Of a DNA stretch of 64,000 nt, positions 1 through 12,600 are shown one piece after another (the stretch's first letter is position 1; every line of letters starts with the position of its first letter). This DNA is from Macrostomum hystrix (taxonomy: Eukaryota; Platyhelminthes; Macrostomidae). A program made the translations under genes and the position numbers. The stretch spans positions 2,604,001 to 2,668,000 of the forward strand of contig CATNEN010000007.1 in assembly GCA_950097015.1 (NCBI GenBank). Reading direction: 5' to 3'. The notes under the pieces are model-generated. The model was given only the letters and a program-made list of their open reading frames with translations, did no database searches and was not told where the DNA came from.

Positions 1-735
1 ATCTTTCTTACCTCTCTCACCAATCTTTCTTACCTCTCTCACCAATATTTCTCACCTCTCTCTCCAATCTTTCTTACCTCTCTCACCAATCTTTCTTACC
101 TCTCTCACCAATCTTTCTCACCTCTCTCTCCAATCTTTCTCACCTCTCTCCCCAATCTTTCTTACCTCTCTCACCAATCTTTCTTACCTCTCTCACCAAT
201 CTTTCTCACCTCTCTCTCCAATCTTTCTCACCTCTCTCCCCAATCTTTCTTACCTCTCTCTCCAATCTTTCTCACCTCTCTCCCCAATCTTTCTCACCTC
301 TCTCCCCAATCTTTCTCACCTATCTCGCCAATCTTTCTCACCTCTCTCCCCAATTTTTCTCACCTATCTCGCCATCTTTCTCACCTCTCTCCAATCTTTC
401 TCACCTCTCTCTCCAATCTTTTTCACCTCTCTCCAATCTTTCTTACCTCTCTCTCCAATCTTTCTCACCTCTCTCCAATCTTTCTCACCTCTCTCTCCAA
501 TCTTTTTCACCTCTCTCCAATCTTTCTTACCTCTCTCTCCAATCTTTCTCACCTCTCTCCAATCTTTCTCACCTCTCTCTCCAATCTTTTTCACCTATCT
601 CTCCAATCTTTCTTACCTCTCTCTCCAATCTTTCTCACCTCTCTCCCCAATCTTTCTCACCTATCTCGCCAATCTTTCTCACCTCTCTCCCCAATTTTTC
701 TCACCTATCTCGCCATCTTTCCCACCTCTCTCAAA
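1..735. repeat. Minisatellite, 20-23-bp pyrimidine-rich unit
   Basis: Tandem copies of a unit like TCTCACCTCTCTCCCCAATC plus TTT, varying by a CC insertion (CTCTCC or CTCTCCCC) and by TCTTAC/TCTCAC. The array runs off the left edge of the window. The strand is almost purely pyrimidine, so the minus strand shows only spurious KIGERG-type reading frames. Confidence 0.95.
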
Positions 736-1116
736 AGCCCATCAGTGCAAACGGTGAGTGGGACTCACCCGTAGTTGTCAGACCGCTGTTTCCAGCAGAT
801 TCTGGGTCTCCGCCCAGGCGCAGCAGCAGGCAGTTGCCAACTAGCAGGAGCAGTGCAGCCAGGCCGATCAGCGAGCTCTGAAATGCGAGTACCTCACCCT
901 GATATTTACTGTTCGCTTCTTCACTGCCATTTTGCGAACATTTTTACCACTTGTTGGGCCTTTTACACTCTAAAAACTGTCTCCCGATGTACTCATAATG
1001 AACGCTTGTTTGCATGCCTTCTGTGCCCACCATGTTAAACATTATTTCCAATCACAATACCCACAAGTACAACTACTATCACATTTCTCACCATTGTTCC
1101 CTCTCCTCGTGAATGT
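736..1116. other. Unassigned spacer between two minisatellites
   Basis: Non-repetitive DNA. Short open frames exist on the plus strand but show no recognisable domain or splice context. I see no gene here. Confidence 0.5.
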
Positions 1117-2913
1117 CCCATTCTCCCCTGACTCTACCATTATCCCATTCTCCCGTACTGACTCTCCCATTCTCCCCTGACTCTCCCATTATCCCGTTCT
1201 CCCGTACTGACTCTCCCATTCTCCCCTGACTCTCCCATTATCCCATTCTCCCGTACTGACTCTCCCATTCTCCCCTAACTCTCCCATTCCCCCCTGATTC
1301 TCCCATTCTCCCCTGACTCTACCATTATCCCATTCTCCCGTACTGACTCTCCCATTCTCCCCTAACTCTCCCATTCCCCCCTGATTCTCCCATTCTCCCC
1401 TGACTCTACCATTATCCGATTCTCGCGTACTGACTCTCCCATTCTCCCCTGACTCTACCATTATCTCCTGACTCTCCCATTCTCCCCTGACTCTCCCATT
1501 ATCCCCTGACTCTCCCATTCTCCCCTGACTCTCCCATTATCCCCTGACTCTCCCATTCTCCCCTGTCTCTCCCATTCTCCCCTGACTCTACCATTATCCG
1601 ATTCTCGCGTACTGACTCTCCCATTCTCCCCTGACTCTCCCATTCTCCCCTGACTCTACCATTATCCTATTCTCGCGTACTGACTCTCCCATTCTCCCCT
1701 GACTCTACCATTATCTCCTGACTCTCCCATTCTCCCCTGACTCTCCCATTCTCCCTGACTCTCCCATTCTCCCCTGACTCTCCCATTCTCCCCCAGTCTC
1801 ACCCTGACTCTCTCATTCTCCTTTAATGACTCTCCCAGTCTCCCCCAGTCTCACCCTGACTCTCCCATTCTCCCCTAACTCTCCCATTATCCCCTAACTC
1901 TCCCATTCTCCCCTAACTCTCCCATTCTCCCCTGACTCTCCCATTCTCGCCCCTGACTCCCCCTGAATCCCCCATTGTCCCGTAACTATTCCCATTTCCC
2001 ATTTCCCGTACTGACTCTCCCATTCTCCCCTGACTCTCCCAGTCTCCCCCAGTCTCACCCTGACTCTCCCATTCTCCCTTAATGACTCTCCCATTCTCCC
2101 CTAACTCTCCCATTCTCCCCTAACTCTCCCATTCTCCCCTGACTCTCCCATTTCCCGTACTGACTCTCCCATTCTCCCCTGACTCTCCCAGTCTCCCCCA
2201 GTCTCACCCTGACTCTCTCATTCTCCTTTAATGACTCTCCCAGTCTCCCCCAGTCTCACCCTGACTCTCCCATTCTCCCCTAACTCTCCCATTATCCCCT
2301 AACTCTCCCATTCTCCCCTAACTCTCCCATTCTCCCCTGACTCTCCCATTCTCCCTGACTCTCCCATTCTCCCCTGACTCTCCCATTCTCCCCTGACTCT
2401 CCCATTTCCCGTACTGACTCTCCCATTCTCCCCTGACTCTCCCAGTCTCCCCCAGTCTCACCCTGACTCTCCCATTCTCCCTTAATGACTCTCCCATTCT
2501 CCCCTAACTCTCCCATTCTCCCCTAACTCTCCCATTCTCCCCTGACTCTCCCATTCTCCCCTGACTCTCCCATTCTCCCCTGACTCTCCCATTCTCCCCT
2601 GACTCTCCCATTCTCCCTGACTCTCCCATTCTCCCCTGACTCTCCCATTCTCCCCTGACTCTCCCATTTCCCGTACTGACTCTCCCATTCTCCCCTGACT
2701 CTCCCAGTCTCCCCCAGTCTCACCCTGACTCTCTCATTCTCCTTTAATGACTCTCCCAGTCTCCCCCAGTCTCACCCTGACTCTCCCATTCTCCCCTAAC
2801 TCTCCCATTATCCCCTAACTCTCCCATTCTCCCCTAACTCTCCCATTCTCCCCTGACTCTCCCATTCTCGCCCCTGACTCCCCCTGAATCCCCCATTGTC
2901 CCGTAACTACTCT
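1117..2913. repeat. Minisatellite, about 19-20-bp unit GACTCTCCCATTCTCCCCT
   Basis: About 90 tandem copies of GACTCTCCCATTCTCCCCT with variants (TAACTCTCCCATT, CAGTCTCCCCCAGTCTCACC, TTCCCGTACT). Groups of variants recur in the same order: a block with CCCAGTCTCCCCCAGTCTCA followed by CTTTAATGA appears near 1790, 2180 and 2710. This shows higher-order duplication inside the array. Confidence 0.95.
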
Positions 2914-3204
2914 CCAATTGTTCCAATGAATTTTTTTACAATCTGACAAAATCAGCTTTTCCTCGTTTCCTGGTTTCTAACGCTGAAGGGCAGCCAAGAA
3001 AAAAAAATATAACCCAACCTTCCTCACGGAATTGTGGCCTGATAAATCTTGGAGTCAGATCATGCTCAGGCTCATTGTAAAATACCAAGAAATATGAAGG
3101 CCAGTAACTAGCATAGTAGAGATCTTAAAATGTGGTAAATCATGCCGAGAAGCTGTCTTTTAATTGGATTCACTCGCCTCACTGCTCTGCTTTTACACCT
3201 CCCA
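2914..3204. other. Unassigned spacer
   Basis: AT-rich unique sequence between two minisatellites. No open frame of interest and no recognisable element. Confidence 0.5.
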
Positions 3205-3570
3205 CCCCTCTTATGTCCCATAGTCTACCCCTCCTCTGCCCCGTAGTCTACCCCTCCTCTGCCCCATAGTCTACCCCTCCTCTGCCCCATAGTCTACCCC
3301 TCCTCTACCCCATGGTCTACCCCTCCTCTGCCCCATAGTCTACCCCTCCTCTGCCCCGTAGTCTACCCCTCCTCTGCCCCGTAGTCTACCCCTCCTCTGC
3401 CCCGTAGTCTACCCCTCCTCTGCCCCGTAGTCTACCCCTCCTCTGCCCCGTAGTCTACCCCTCCTCTGCCCCGTAGTCTACCCCTCCTCTGCCCCGTAGT
3501 CTACCCCTCCTCTGCCCCAAGATCTACCCCTCCTCTGCCCCATAGTCTACCCCTCCTCTGCCCCATTGTG
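3205..3570. repeat. Minisatellite, 23-bp unit
   Basis: About 16 copies of a 23-bp unit made of CCCCTCCTCTGCCCC followed by GTAGTCTA or ATAGTCTA. The array is very homogeneous; most units differ only at the G/A after CCCC. Confidence 0.95.
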
Positions 3571-4427
3571 TGAGACACGCACAGATTTAGCAATGCCTTA
3601 GCAATTCCTTAGATAATCCCACATTAGTCCTAAACACAAATCAAAGAGCTAAATTTAGCGTGTTTTCCGATCGCCCAACCAAAGCACAAACTGGCTTCGC
3701 ATTCTGTCGCTGACACCTTTGTGCGTTTGTGGTGTCACATTGCAGGAAATCATTTGCGGCACTGGACAGTGCATTTAACATCACACCTATTGAATTAGGC
3801 CCTATAATAAAAGAATAAAAGACGAAAAAATAGAAAGTCTTCTTTGACCAGCCAAGCGAACCCATCAGTGTAAGCGGCCCGAAATAGGAAAGGTGTGAAT
3901 TGCTGAAGGGATATCAATTTACATTTTTATTCTCGTTAGGTTAATCTCGCAAGAACTGGAGATGCCAAATGCTTATTACAATCTTAGAAGCTTAAGAATT
4001 CATTAAAGTTTAATGAATGCCGAAAGCAACATCTCATTCATCAGCTGTCAGCGTGACAAGTCTGCCCACAGCTGAGATTAAAAACCTTGGGGACAAAAAA
4101 TAATGCAGAAAAGAACTCAAAACTGGCGATTGGGAACAGCAGCTGGCGAGGATTTGAAAGGATGTCCCAGCAGCGGCGGTTGCAGTGTCAGATTTCACTT
4201 TCTGGTGATAATTCAGTTCCTCTCTCCAACAACTGGGGATTTCAGGGGCGGTGGGAACTGGCTTCGGTGTGAGCTGTGTGAGCTACAAATAAAAGGACCA
4301 TGCACTGTTCACACAAACAAGAATACTTATGAAAACTAGCTTTTTTGCTTGAGATTAAAGAATGATGCTTTGTCACTGATCCAACACACCGGCCCTAATA
4401 AGCATTGTGCAGCATAATATTGCACAT
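3571..4427. other. Unassigned intergenic DNA
   Basis: Unique sequence with short unconvincing open frames on both strands (for example 3641-3865 minus, 4087-4339 plus). None shows a domain, a signal peptide or splice-supported extension. Confidence 0.4.
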
Positions 4428-4850
4428 CTGTCCCCTTCCCTACATCTCTCCCTGACACTTTCCCTACATCTCTCCCTGACACTTTCCCTACATCTCTCCC
4501 TAACACTTTCTCTACATCTCTACCTGAAACTTTCCCTACATCTCTCTATGTCACTTTCCCTACATTTCTCCCTGACACTTTCCCTACATCTCTCCCTGAC
4601 ACTTTCCCTACATCTCTCCCTAACACTTTCTCTACATCTCTCCCTGAAACTTTCCCTACATCTCTCTATGTCACTTTCCCTACATCTCTCCCTGACACTT
4701 TCCCTACATCTCTCCCTGACACTTTCCCTACATCTCTCCCTGAAACTTTCCCTACATCTCTCCCTGAAACTTTCCCTACATCTCTCCCTGACACTTTCCC
4801 TACATCTTCCCCTGCCACTTTCCCTGCTACCTTCCCCATATCTCTCACTG
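4428..4850. repeat. Minisatellite, 24-bp unit
   Basis: About 17 copies of a 24-bp unit containing CTCTCCCTGACACTTTCCC followed by TACAT. Because 24 is a multiple of three, a stop-free frame runs through on each strand, giving apparent HLSLTLSL and REVCRE-type proteins that are almost certainly not real. Confidence 0.95.
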
Positions 4851-6361
4851 CCCAAAAATTACCTTCGACAAGTGGCGAGGTCTGCAGAGATTGCGGCAGC
4901 GGCGTAAGATTCTTGACAGCGAGTTGCAACTCGGCAGCATTTTTGCTGTAAAATTATGTCGTATTTGGCTGTCCCAGCTTCAGAGCGACACGATTGATTC
5001 TCGAGATTGTCCACAACTCCCCGCTCGACATTCTTATACACTTTGCATACCAGTTCCCTGCACTTTTCTATTGGCTACTGATAAAACGTCGCCAGTCAAT
5101 CGCCATTGCTGTTCTCTAGGCTGCTGATGAGCCAAAGAGGAGACTCAAACGGCGAGAACCAATAGGAAACGCCGAAGTCAATTCTGATTGGCTGCACATT
5201 GGAGACTGTGTGTAATCTTTGAGAATGCTGTTTAAAAGTCGAGCAGCAACTCAACCATTTAACAATATCCTGTCAAATAAAAGCCGACTTCCTATTAAAA
5301 ACCGTTGTTAATTCGTTGCTTTATCCAAGTGGCGATTGTGCGCGAAAATCTCTCAGAAAAGAAACATTTTCTACGCATTTTGAATCCCAGTTCAATAGTC
5401 AGGAGTTTGAGTTGTTTGAGTAGCATGGAGACACTTCAAAAACCAGCTGCAGAAAATATCCACAGAATGAATTCTTGAAGATGAAGTGTGTAGCCCTCGA
5501 ATAATCGAATCTTTAAACTTCAGGTTTATAAAACTGTTAAACTTCGGTAGCCCTGCCGATTTGATGGATTTAACGACAAAATGTTTATAGATTACAATAA
5601 AAATCTAATATTCGAATCGTATGCATCATGGTATTAAACTGATTTAAAAACGTACTACGAGCTACTTTGGAAATAAAAAACATTTTCATACGTCAAGCTC
5701 AAGGACACTTTTTTGGTTGAGAATCTTAGATTCGAACTTCTGACTTATTTGCCCGCGAAGGTCAAACAACCGAGCAACAAGCTGACAAATAAATCCGAAT
5801 AAAATAGATTTATGCAATTAGCAGAATTTTTAATGAAAAGTATTAATCAGAATTATCATATTGAAATACACCACAGTAAGCAACGTTATCTATTTATAAT
5901 AGTCTATTTCATACGAGCGTACATTGTATTTTTATTACAGTTGGTTTAAGGAGACAAAAATCTGGATTCCAGTTATTTGCTTTGCGACCTAAAAATAAAT
6001 TGCGTCGCGTTTTAACCAAGTAAGCAAGAAAGCGAGACACGCTACTCAATTTGAGTTATCATTTGATTAATAGGCTACCAAGCGAAGCATACCATTCTTC
6101 TAATAGAAGCGGTAGCTGCTTATTTGACACGGACACAATCGGCAATAAGCAGGTAGAGATTAGGCATCGATGCAAAATATAAAAAACGTAACTATTTTAG
6201 AGCCAGCACTGAAGTATCATTTTATTCATTCAATTTTATAAATCTCTGCATCACTAAAACTTAACACAACAAACACAATAGATTTACGCTAATTGGCTTA
6301 TATACAAATAGCATTATCTTTCTCGAAGCCGATTGGCTAAAAAACAAGTCCAACTCCAACG
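4851..6361. other. Unassigned AT-rich intergenic DNA
   Basis: Unique DNA with no supportable gene. A tRNA B-box-like string on the minus strand near 5730-5750 (AGATTCGAACTTCTGAC on the plus strand) may be a decayed SINE. The string GCAAGAAAGCGAGACACG at 6023-6040 recurs near 8310. Confidence 0.4.
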
Positions 6362-6850
6362 CCCTTGACGCTGATTTGCTAACTCACAAAACTAGCCACT
6401 TCCAAGACGCTCATTGGCTGCCTTATTGGAACAGTTTATCAAAACTCCCTTGATCCTTATTGGCTGCCTTTTAGAACAGTCTATCAAACCTCCCTCGACC
6501 CTGATTGGCTGCCTTATTAGAACAGTCCATCAAGTCTCCCTCGATCCTTATTGGCTGACTTATTAGAACAGTCCATCAAACCTCCCTCGATCCTGATTGG
6601 CTGCCTTATTAGAACAGTTTATCAAACCTCCCTCGATCCTGATTGGCTGCCTTATTAGAACAGTCCATCAAACCTCCCTCGATCCTGATTGGCTGCCTTA
6701 TTAGAACAGTCTATCAAACCTCCCTCGATCCTGATTGGCTGCCTTATTAGAACAGTCCATCAAGCCTCCCTCGATCCTTATTGGCTGACTTATTAGAACA
6801 GTCCATCAAACCTCCCTCGACCCTCATTGGCTGCCTTATACAACAGCCAA
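6362..6850. repeat. Minisatellite, about 46-bp unit with inverted CCAAT box
   Basis: About ten copies of a 46-bp unit composed of TGATTGGCTGCCTTATTAGA, ACAGTCCATCAAA and CCTCCCTCGATCC. Each unit contains ATTGG, the reverse of a CCAAT box. The leftmost copies are the most diverged. The array lies directly 3' of the CHMP6 coding exon and may fall within its 3' UTR. Confidence 0.93.
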
Positions 6851-6900
6851 ACAAGGCTTGCGTAACCCCAGAAACATGTTTCGTTACACAGAATATTGTC

Positions 6901-7566
6901 TCAACTGGCGGCAACAGCCTTTTGATGTTTTCCGCCACCATCCGACCGCGCATTCTGTACCCCACTGCCTGAAGCCTCGGCGTCAGCCTCGGAAGCGTCA
7001 ACCTCCGGCAGACGGTCTGCCGGCACGCTGGGCAGCTTGGCGGCCGCTTCGCCAGAATCTGCTAGAAGAGCGTCCAGCTCCGCCTCGCAGGCGGTCTCAT
7101 CCTCGTCAGTCAGCTGACCGCCAGACAGCAGGGCGTCAATCTGGCGCTGATATTCCACTGCCTCCTGGGTCTCGTCCAGCACGGCCTCAACCCGTTCCAG
7201 ACTGAGGAAGGCGTTCAGCTCCTTTAAGGCTTTGTTGCCAGCTTCGAGGCCGGCTACAACCTGGCTCTGCACCTGGGCAAACTCGATGTCCTGCACCAGC
7301 TGGTCCAGATTGTCCAACTGCTGGTCGGTCTTCTCTAGCAGAGTCTCCTGGCGTTTCTTCTTGCGCAGCAGAAGCAGAGCCTTGTCTTTGCGCCCGGCGG
7401 CAATAAGCTTCTTGGCCGTCTCCTTGTCCTTGTTCATCTGGGCATCGACGCGACGCTGATATTTTTTTAGTTCGTCTCGCTGATGCTTCAACTGCAGCAC
7501 TGCTCTGTCCTGCTCCGTCACGGAGCTCGCCTTTGGTGGCTGCCGCTTCTTGCTGAATAGGCTGCC
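6901..7566 (-). CDS. CHMP6: Charged multivesicular body protein 6 (ESCRT-III Vps20), main coding exon
   Basis: ESCRT-III subunit. From family knowledge, CHMP6 is N-myristoylated, is recruited by ESCRT-II on endosomes and nucleates CHMP4 polymers for inward budding and scission. The exon encodes 221 residues plus a Met from elsewhere; human CHMP6 is about 201. It starts GSLFSKK and continues SSVTEQDRAVLQLKHQRDEL, then the basic helix GRKDKALLLLRKKK. ILDETQEAVEYQRQID of CHMP6 is matched as VLDETQEAVEYQRQID. An acidic tail ends in the conserved VAAS. A 3' splice site (CACTGTTCCCAG) lies just before the Gly codon, so the true N-terminus is Met-Gly with Met on another exon or on a trans-spliced leader. 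The in-frame ATG at 7585-7587 would give MLFHCSQG and lose the myristoylation site. No upstream ATG-GT exon was found between 7590 and 9650. The gene is flanked by minisatellites on both sides. Confidence 0.95.
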   Translation of the reverse strand, partial: GSLFSKKRQPPKASSVTEQDRAVLQLKHQRDELKKYQRRVDAQMNKDKETAKKLIAAGRKDKALLLLRKKKRQETLLEKTDQQLDNLDQLVQDIEFAQVQSQVVAGLEAGNKALKELNAFLSLERVEAVLDETQEAVEYQRQIDALLSGGQLTDEDETACEAELDALLADSGEAAAKLPSVPADRLPEVDASEADAEASGSGVQNARSDGGGKHQKAVAAS

Positions 7567-7634
7567 CTGGGAACAGTGAAATAGCATTTAACTTAGTGAC
7601 TTACTGCACCGCGAGATTTTGAAACCTGACACAG

Positions 7635-7760
7635 CCAGTGCACAGCTGGGTGAACTAAATCACTAGATAATTAAGCATCAGCCACTAAGATACAAACAGC
7701 TAGGATTCGAACTCACGACCTATCAGTCAGAGTAGAATAGTATTTCGGTTCCTAAGATCA
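7635..7760 (-). repeat. tRNA-derived SINE, family A (degraded copy)
   Basis: On the minus strand this reads GTGAGTTCGAATCC (a Pol III B-box) followed by a tail with TATCTAGTGATTTAGTTCA and CCAGCTG. The same tail occurs near 42200 and 60020. The copy lies in the upstream DNA or first intron of CHMP6. Confidence 0.6.
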
Positions 7761-9649
7761 CAAGTCTGACTAATTAAAACTTTCTAAGTTAAAAGTGCAA
7801 ATAAAAAATAAAAAAATTTGCCGCATATAAAAGTTTTCATTCTTAAACGTATTATATTATAACACACGTCTTCTAAAGTTTGTGTTAGTATAAATAATAT
7901 ATGAATATTAATGACTTTTATTCCGCCTGGGAAACGCAATGTGTCCCTAATTTATCTGGTTTAAGAAAAAAAGAATACATAGAAAAGAAGACAAGTTAAA
8001 TTACAACTGCTGGGAGAGAAAAGCTTTGATTTAGAATGGGATTTGGTTCACAGGATCAGAATGCTTTGGGATTTGCGGGTCATGGCTGCCTCGAAGCAAG
8101 GGGAGAAGCGAGAAATATTTCGGAGACTGTTCAGATACAAATTTTGTTTTTAACGAAATAACACCGACAGCCTGCCAGACGAAACTGTGCATACATAGGT
8201 GATAGTGCATTGGGGAAATAAGAGGAATTGGCCAGAGCTGATGAAGCAATTTCAAGACAGCGGCGTGAATTCCAAGTTTGAGTTGATGGCGAAGTTGGTA
8301 TACGAGCAAGCAAGAAAGCAAGACACGCTACTTGATCATATTTCCCAGGTTTCCAAAAACAAAGCCAGAAAAATTCCTCGGGTAAAGCACACGCACTGCT
8401 ATGTGTTACAAACGCTAGAGTTATATAATATTGGTTGGGGATAGAATCGAAAATAACAAAGACTGTGTTACGGCGGCTTGAGTTACAGGTTCAGACGTGG
8501 CGGGCGGGAGCGGCCGCCCAGATTCGAGGACTGTCCGGTGCTGCAGCTAAATGCACATTAGTTAGTTAGCGCAACGAGGGCCAAAAAGCGTACACATAGT
8601 TTAATTAGTGCATCAGGATTTAAGAGACACACGGACAAGAGACGTAGAAAAAAATATGAAAAACTGTTGATTGTATTAATAATAATTTGAAAATAAGCAT
8701 GCGCTACACTCTGCTCTCTACTAGTTACTAGCTCTCTAGATATCGCATCACGTGCATATAGCCACACACGCACAAGTAGTAAGATGCGAGTTTTCTTTTA
8801 ATTCTTGCTGTACTGGATTAACTTTTTGATTAAAAAGAAAAATAAATAAATGAATAAATAGAGGCTGGCAAAGATTGAGAGAAAATTAAAAAAAAAGTGA
8901 AATTAACCAAAACAAAAACAAAGAACTTGGGGCATGGGGCAGATATCGGCACAAGCATTTAACCGGGACAGATTAATAGAAAAGTTTATAATAGAGTGTC
9001 AGATAAACAAAATATAGCAAGAAAATATTGAAGATATGTGAGCAGTCGGCTAGCAACAGAAACCAAATGAATCATAATAGGGGAAAAGGTTATGTTAGGG
9101 AATCTCACGGAAGACTATCCCACAGAGCTCACAGGTGCATTAATAATAAGTAAGATCAACGGCGTATTAATAAATTAGGTATTCTAAAGACTTTACCAGC
9201 TAGATTTTGGGACAAAACATTCTTAGAAAACGATGACTGAGCCTTCAAGGCTGGGAGCGGGTGCAAAAAACTGAGAGGCGAACAAGCAGCTCACGGTACC
9301 TACATGTATAAATATATGCAAATTTTATAGGCGTTAAAAAACAAACAACAAAACGCTAGCAGTTTTTACGTAGCGCAATTTAACGATACAAAAACTTGAC
9401 TAAAAAGTGAATATAGTTGATCATTTCGTCATAGCGGAGATGCAAAACCAACTTGGCCTTATTTTTTTCTTTCCGAATTTCTGTCTAATATGCTTCAGCC
9501 AGCCAAGACAGTCGTTGAACTCCGAACTATTATTGCTCTCCGTTGTGACCTCGCCGACCTCGACCGCCGCGCTGGGGATCTGAATGACGTAACGAAGAGA
9601 TTCTCAGGATTTCCTCACACTGAGCCCATAATTTCCACATAGATAGCAC
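7761..9649. other. Unassigned AT-rich DNA upstream of CHMP6
   Basis: Unique DNA. A short GC-rich patch at 8500-8545 (GCGGGCGGGAGCGGCC) could mark a promoter or 5' exon of CHMP6, but it contains no ATG on the minus strand. An open frame at 8199-8444 (plus) has no recognisable domain. Confidence 0.35.
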
Positions 9650-12600
9650 AGGACTCACCCATACTGAGTCAGGATTCATCCATACTGAGTCAGGACTCAC
9701 CCATACTGAGTCAGGACTCATCCATACTGAGTCAGGATTCATCCATACTGAGTCAGGATTCACCCATACTGAGTCAGGACTCATCCATACTGAGTCAGGA
9801 CTCACCCATACTGAGTCAGGACTCATCCATACTGAGTCAGGATTCACCCATACTGAGTCAGGACTCACCCATACTGAGTCAGGACTCATCCATACTGAGT
9901 CAGGATTCATCCATACTGAGTCAGGACTCACCCATACTGAGTCAGGACTCACCCATACTGAGTCAGGACTCATCCATACTGAGTCAGGACTCACCCATAC
10001 TGAGTCAGGACTCATCCATACTGAGTCAGGACTCACCCATACTGAGTCAGGACTCATCCATACTGAGTCAGGATTCATCCATACTGAGTCAGGACTCATC
10101 CATACTGAGTCAGGACTCATCCATACTGAGTCAGGATTCATCCATACTGAGTCAGGACTCACCCATACTGAGTCAGGACTCACCCATACTGAGTCAGGAC
10201 TCACCCATACTGAGTCAGGATTCATCCATACTGAGTCAGGATTCACCCATACTGAGTCAGGATTCACCCATACTGAGTCAGGATTCATCCATACTGAGTC
10301 AGGACTCACCCATACTGAGTCAGGACTCACCCATACTGAGTCAGGACTCACCCATACTGAGTCAGGATTCATCCATACTGAGTCAGGACTCACCCATACT
10401 GAGTCAGGATTCATCCATACTGAGTCAGGACTCATCCATACTGAGTCAGGACTCATCCATACTGAGTCAGGACTCATCCATACTGAGTCAGGATTCACCC
10501 ATACTGAGTCAGGATTCATCCATACTGAGTCAGGATTCACCCATACTGAGTCAGGACTCATCCATACTGAGTCAGGATTCATCCATACTGAGTCAGGATT
10601 CATCCATACTGAGTCAGGATTCATCCATACTGAGTCAGGATTCATCCATACTGAGTCAGGATTCATCCATACTGAGTCAGGATTCATCCATACTGAGTCA
10701 GGACTCACCCATACTGAGTCAGGACTCACCCATACTGAGTCAGGATTCATCCATACTGAGTCAGGACTCACCCATACTGAGTCAGGACTCACCCATACTG
10801 AGTCAGGACTCACCCATACTGAGTCAGGATTCATCCATACTGAGTCAGGACTCACCCATACTGAGTCAGGATTCATCCATACTGAGTCAGGATTCATCCA
10901 TACTGAGTCAGGATTCATCCATACTGAGTCAGGACTCACCCATACTGAGTCAGGACTCACCCATACTGAGTCAGGACTCACCCATACTGAGTCAGGACTC
11001 ACCCATACTGAGTCAGGACTCACCCATACTGAGTCAGGATTCATCCATACTGAGTCAGGATTCATCCATACTGAGTCAGGATTCATCCATACTGAGTCAG
11101 GACTCATCCATACTGAGTCAGGACTCATCCATACTGAGTCAGGATTCACCCATACTGAGTCAGGACTCATCCATACTGAGTCAGGACTCATCCATACTGA
11201 GTCAGGACTCATCCATACTGAGTCAGGACTCATCCATACTGAGTCAGGACTCATCCATACTGAGTCAGGATTCATCCATACTGAGTCAGGATTCATCCAT
11301 ACTGAGTCAGGATTCATCCATACTGAGTCAGGATTCACCCATACTGAGTCAGGATTCATCCATACTGAGTCAGGATTCACCCATACTGAGTCAGGACTCA
11401 TCCATACTGAGTCAGGATTCACCCATACTGAGTCAGGATTCATCCATACTGAGTCAGGATTCATCCATACTGAGTCAGGATTCATCCATACTGAGTCAGG
11501 ATTCATCCATACTGAGTCAGGATTCATCCATACTGAGTCAGGATTCACCCATACTGAGTCAGGATTCACCCATACTGAGTCAGGATTCATCCATACTGAG
11601 TCAGGATTCATCCATACTGAGTCAGGATTCATCCATACTGAGTCAGGATTCACCCATACTGAGTCAGGATTCACCCATACTGAGTCAGGATTCATCCATA
11701 CTGAGTCAGGATTCACCCATACTGAGTCAGGATTCACCCATACTGAGTCAGGACTCATCCATACTGAGTCAGGATTCATCCATACTGAGTCAGGATTCAT
11801 CCATACTGAGTCAGGATTCATCCATACTGAGTCAGGTTTCATCCATACTGAGTCAGGACTCACCCATACTGAGTCAGGACTCACCCATACTGAGTCAGGA
11901 TTCATCCATACTGAGTCAGGACTCATCCATACTGAGTCAGGATTCATCCATACTGAGTCAGGATTCATCCATACTGAGTCAGGATTCACCCATACTGAGT
12001 CAGGATTCACCCATACTGAGTCAGGATTCATCCATACTGAGTCAGGATTCATCCATACTGAGTCAGGACTCACCCATACTGAGTCAGGATTCACCCATAC
12101 TGAGTCAGGATTCACCCATACTGAGTCAGGATTCACCCATACTGAGTCAGGATTCACCCATACTGAGTCAGGATTCATCCATACTGAGTCAGGATTCATC
12201 CATACTGGGTCAGGATTCACCCATACTGAGTCAGGATTCACCCATACTGAGTCAGGATTCACCCATACTGAGTCAGGATTCACCCATACTGAGTCAGGAT
12301 TCACCCATACTGAGTCAGGATTCACCCATACTGAGTCAGGATTCATCCATACTGAGTCAGGATTCACCCATACTGAGTCAGGATTCACCCATACTGAGTC
12401 AGGATTCACCCATACTGAGTCAGGATTCACCATACTGAGTCAGGATTCACCCATACTGAGTCAGGATTCATCCATAATGAGTCAGGATTCATCCATACTG
12501 AGTCAGGATTCATCCATACTGAGTCAGGACTCACCCATACTGAGTCAGGATTCATCCATACTGAGTCAGGATTCACCCATACTGAGTCAGGATTCACCCA

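Noticed and set aside
9530-12433. 967-codon minus-strand frame of VNPDSVW repeats
   Set aside because: Produced entirely by a 21-bp tandem repeat lacking stops in that frame. It has no signal peptide, unique domain or splice context, the opposite strand is also open, and a one-base deletion breaks it.
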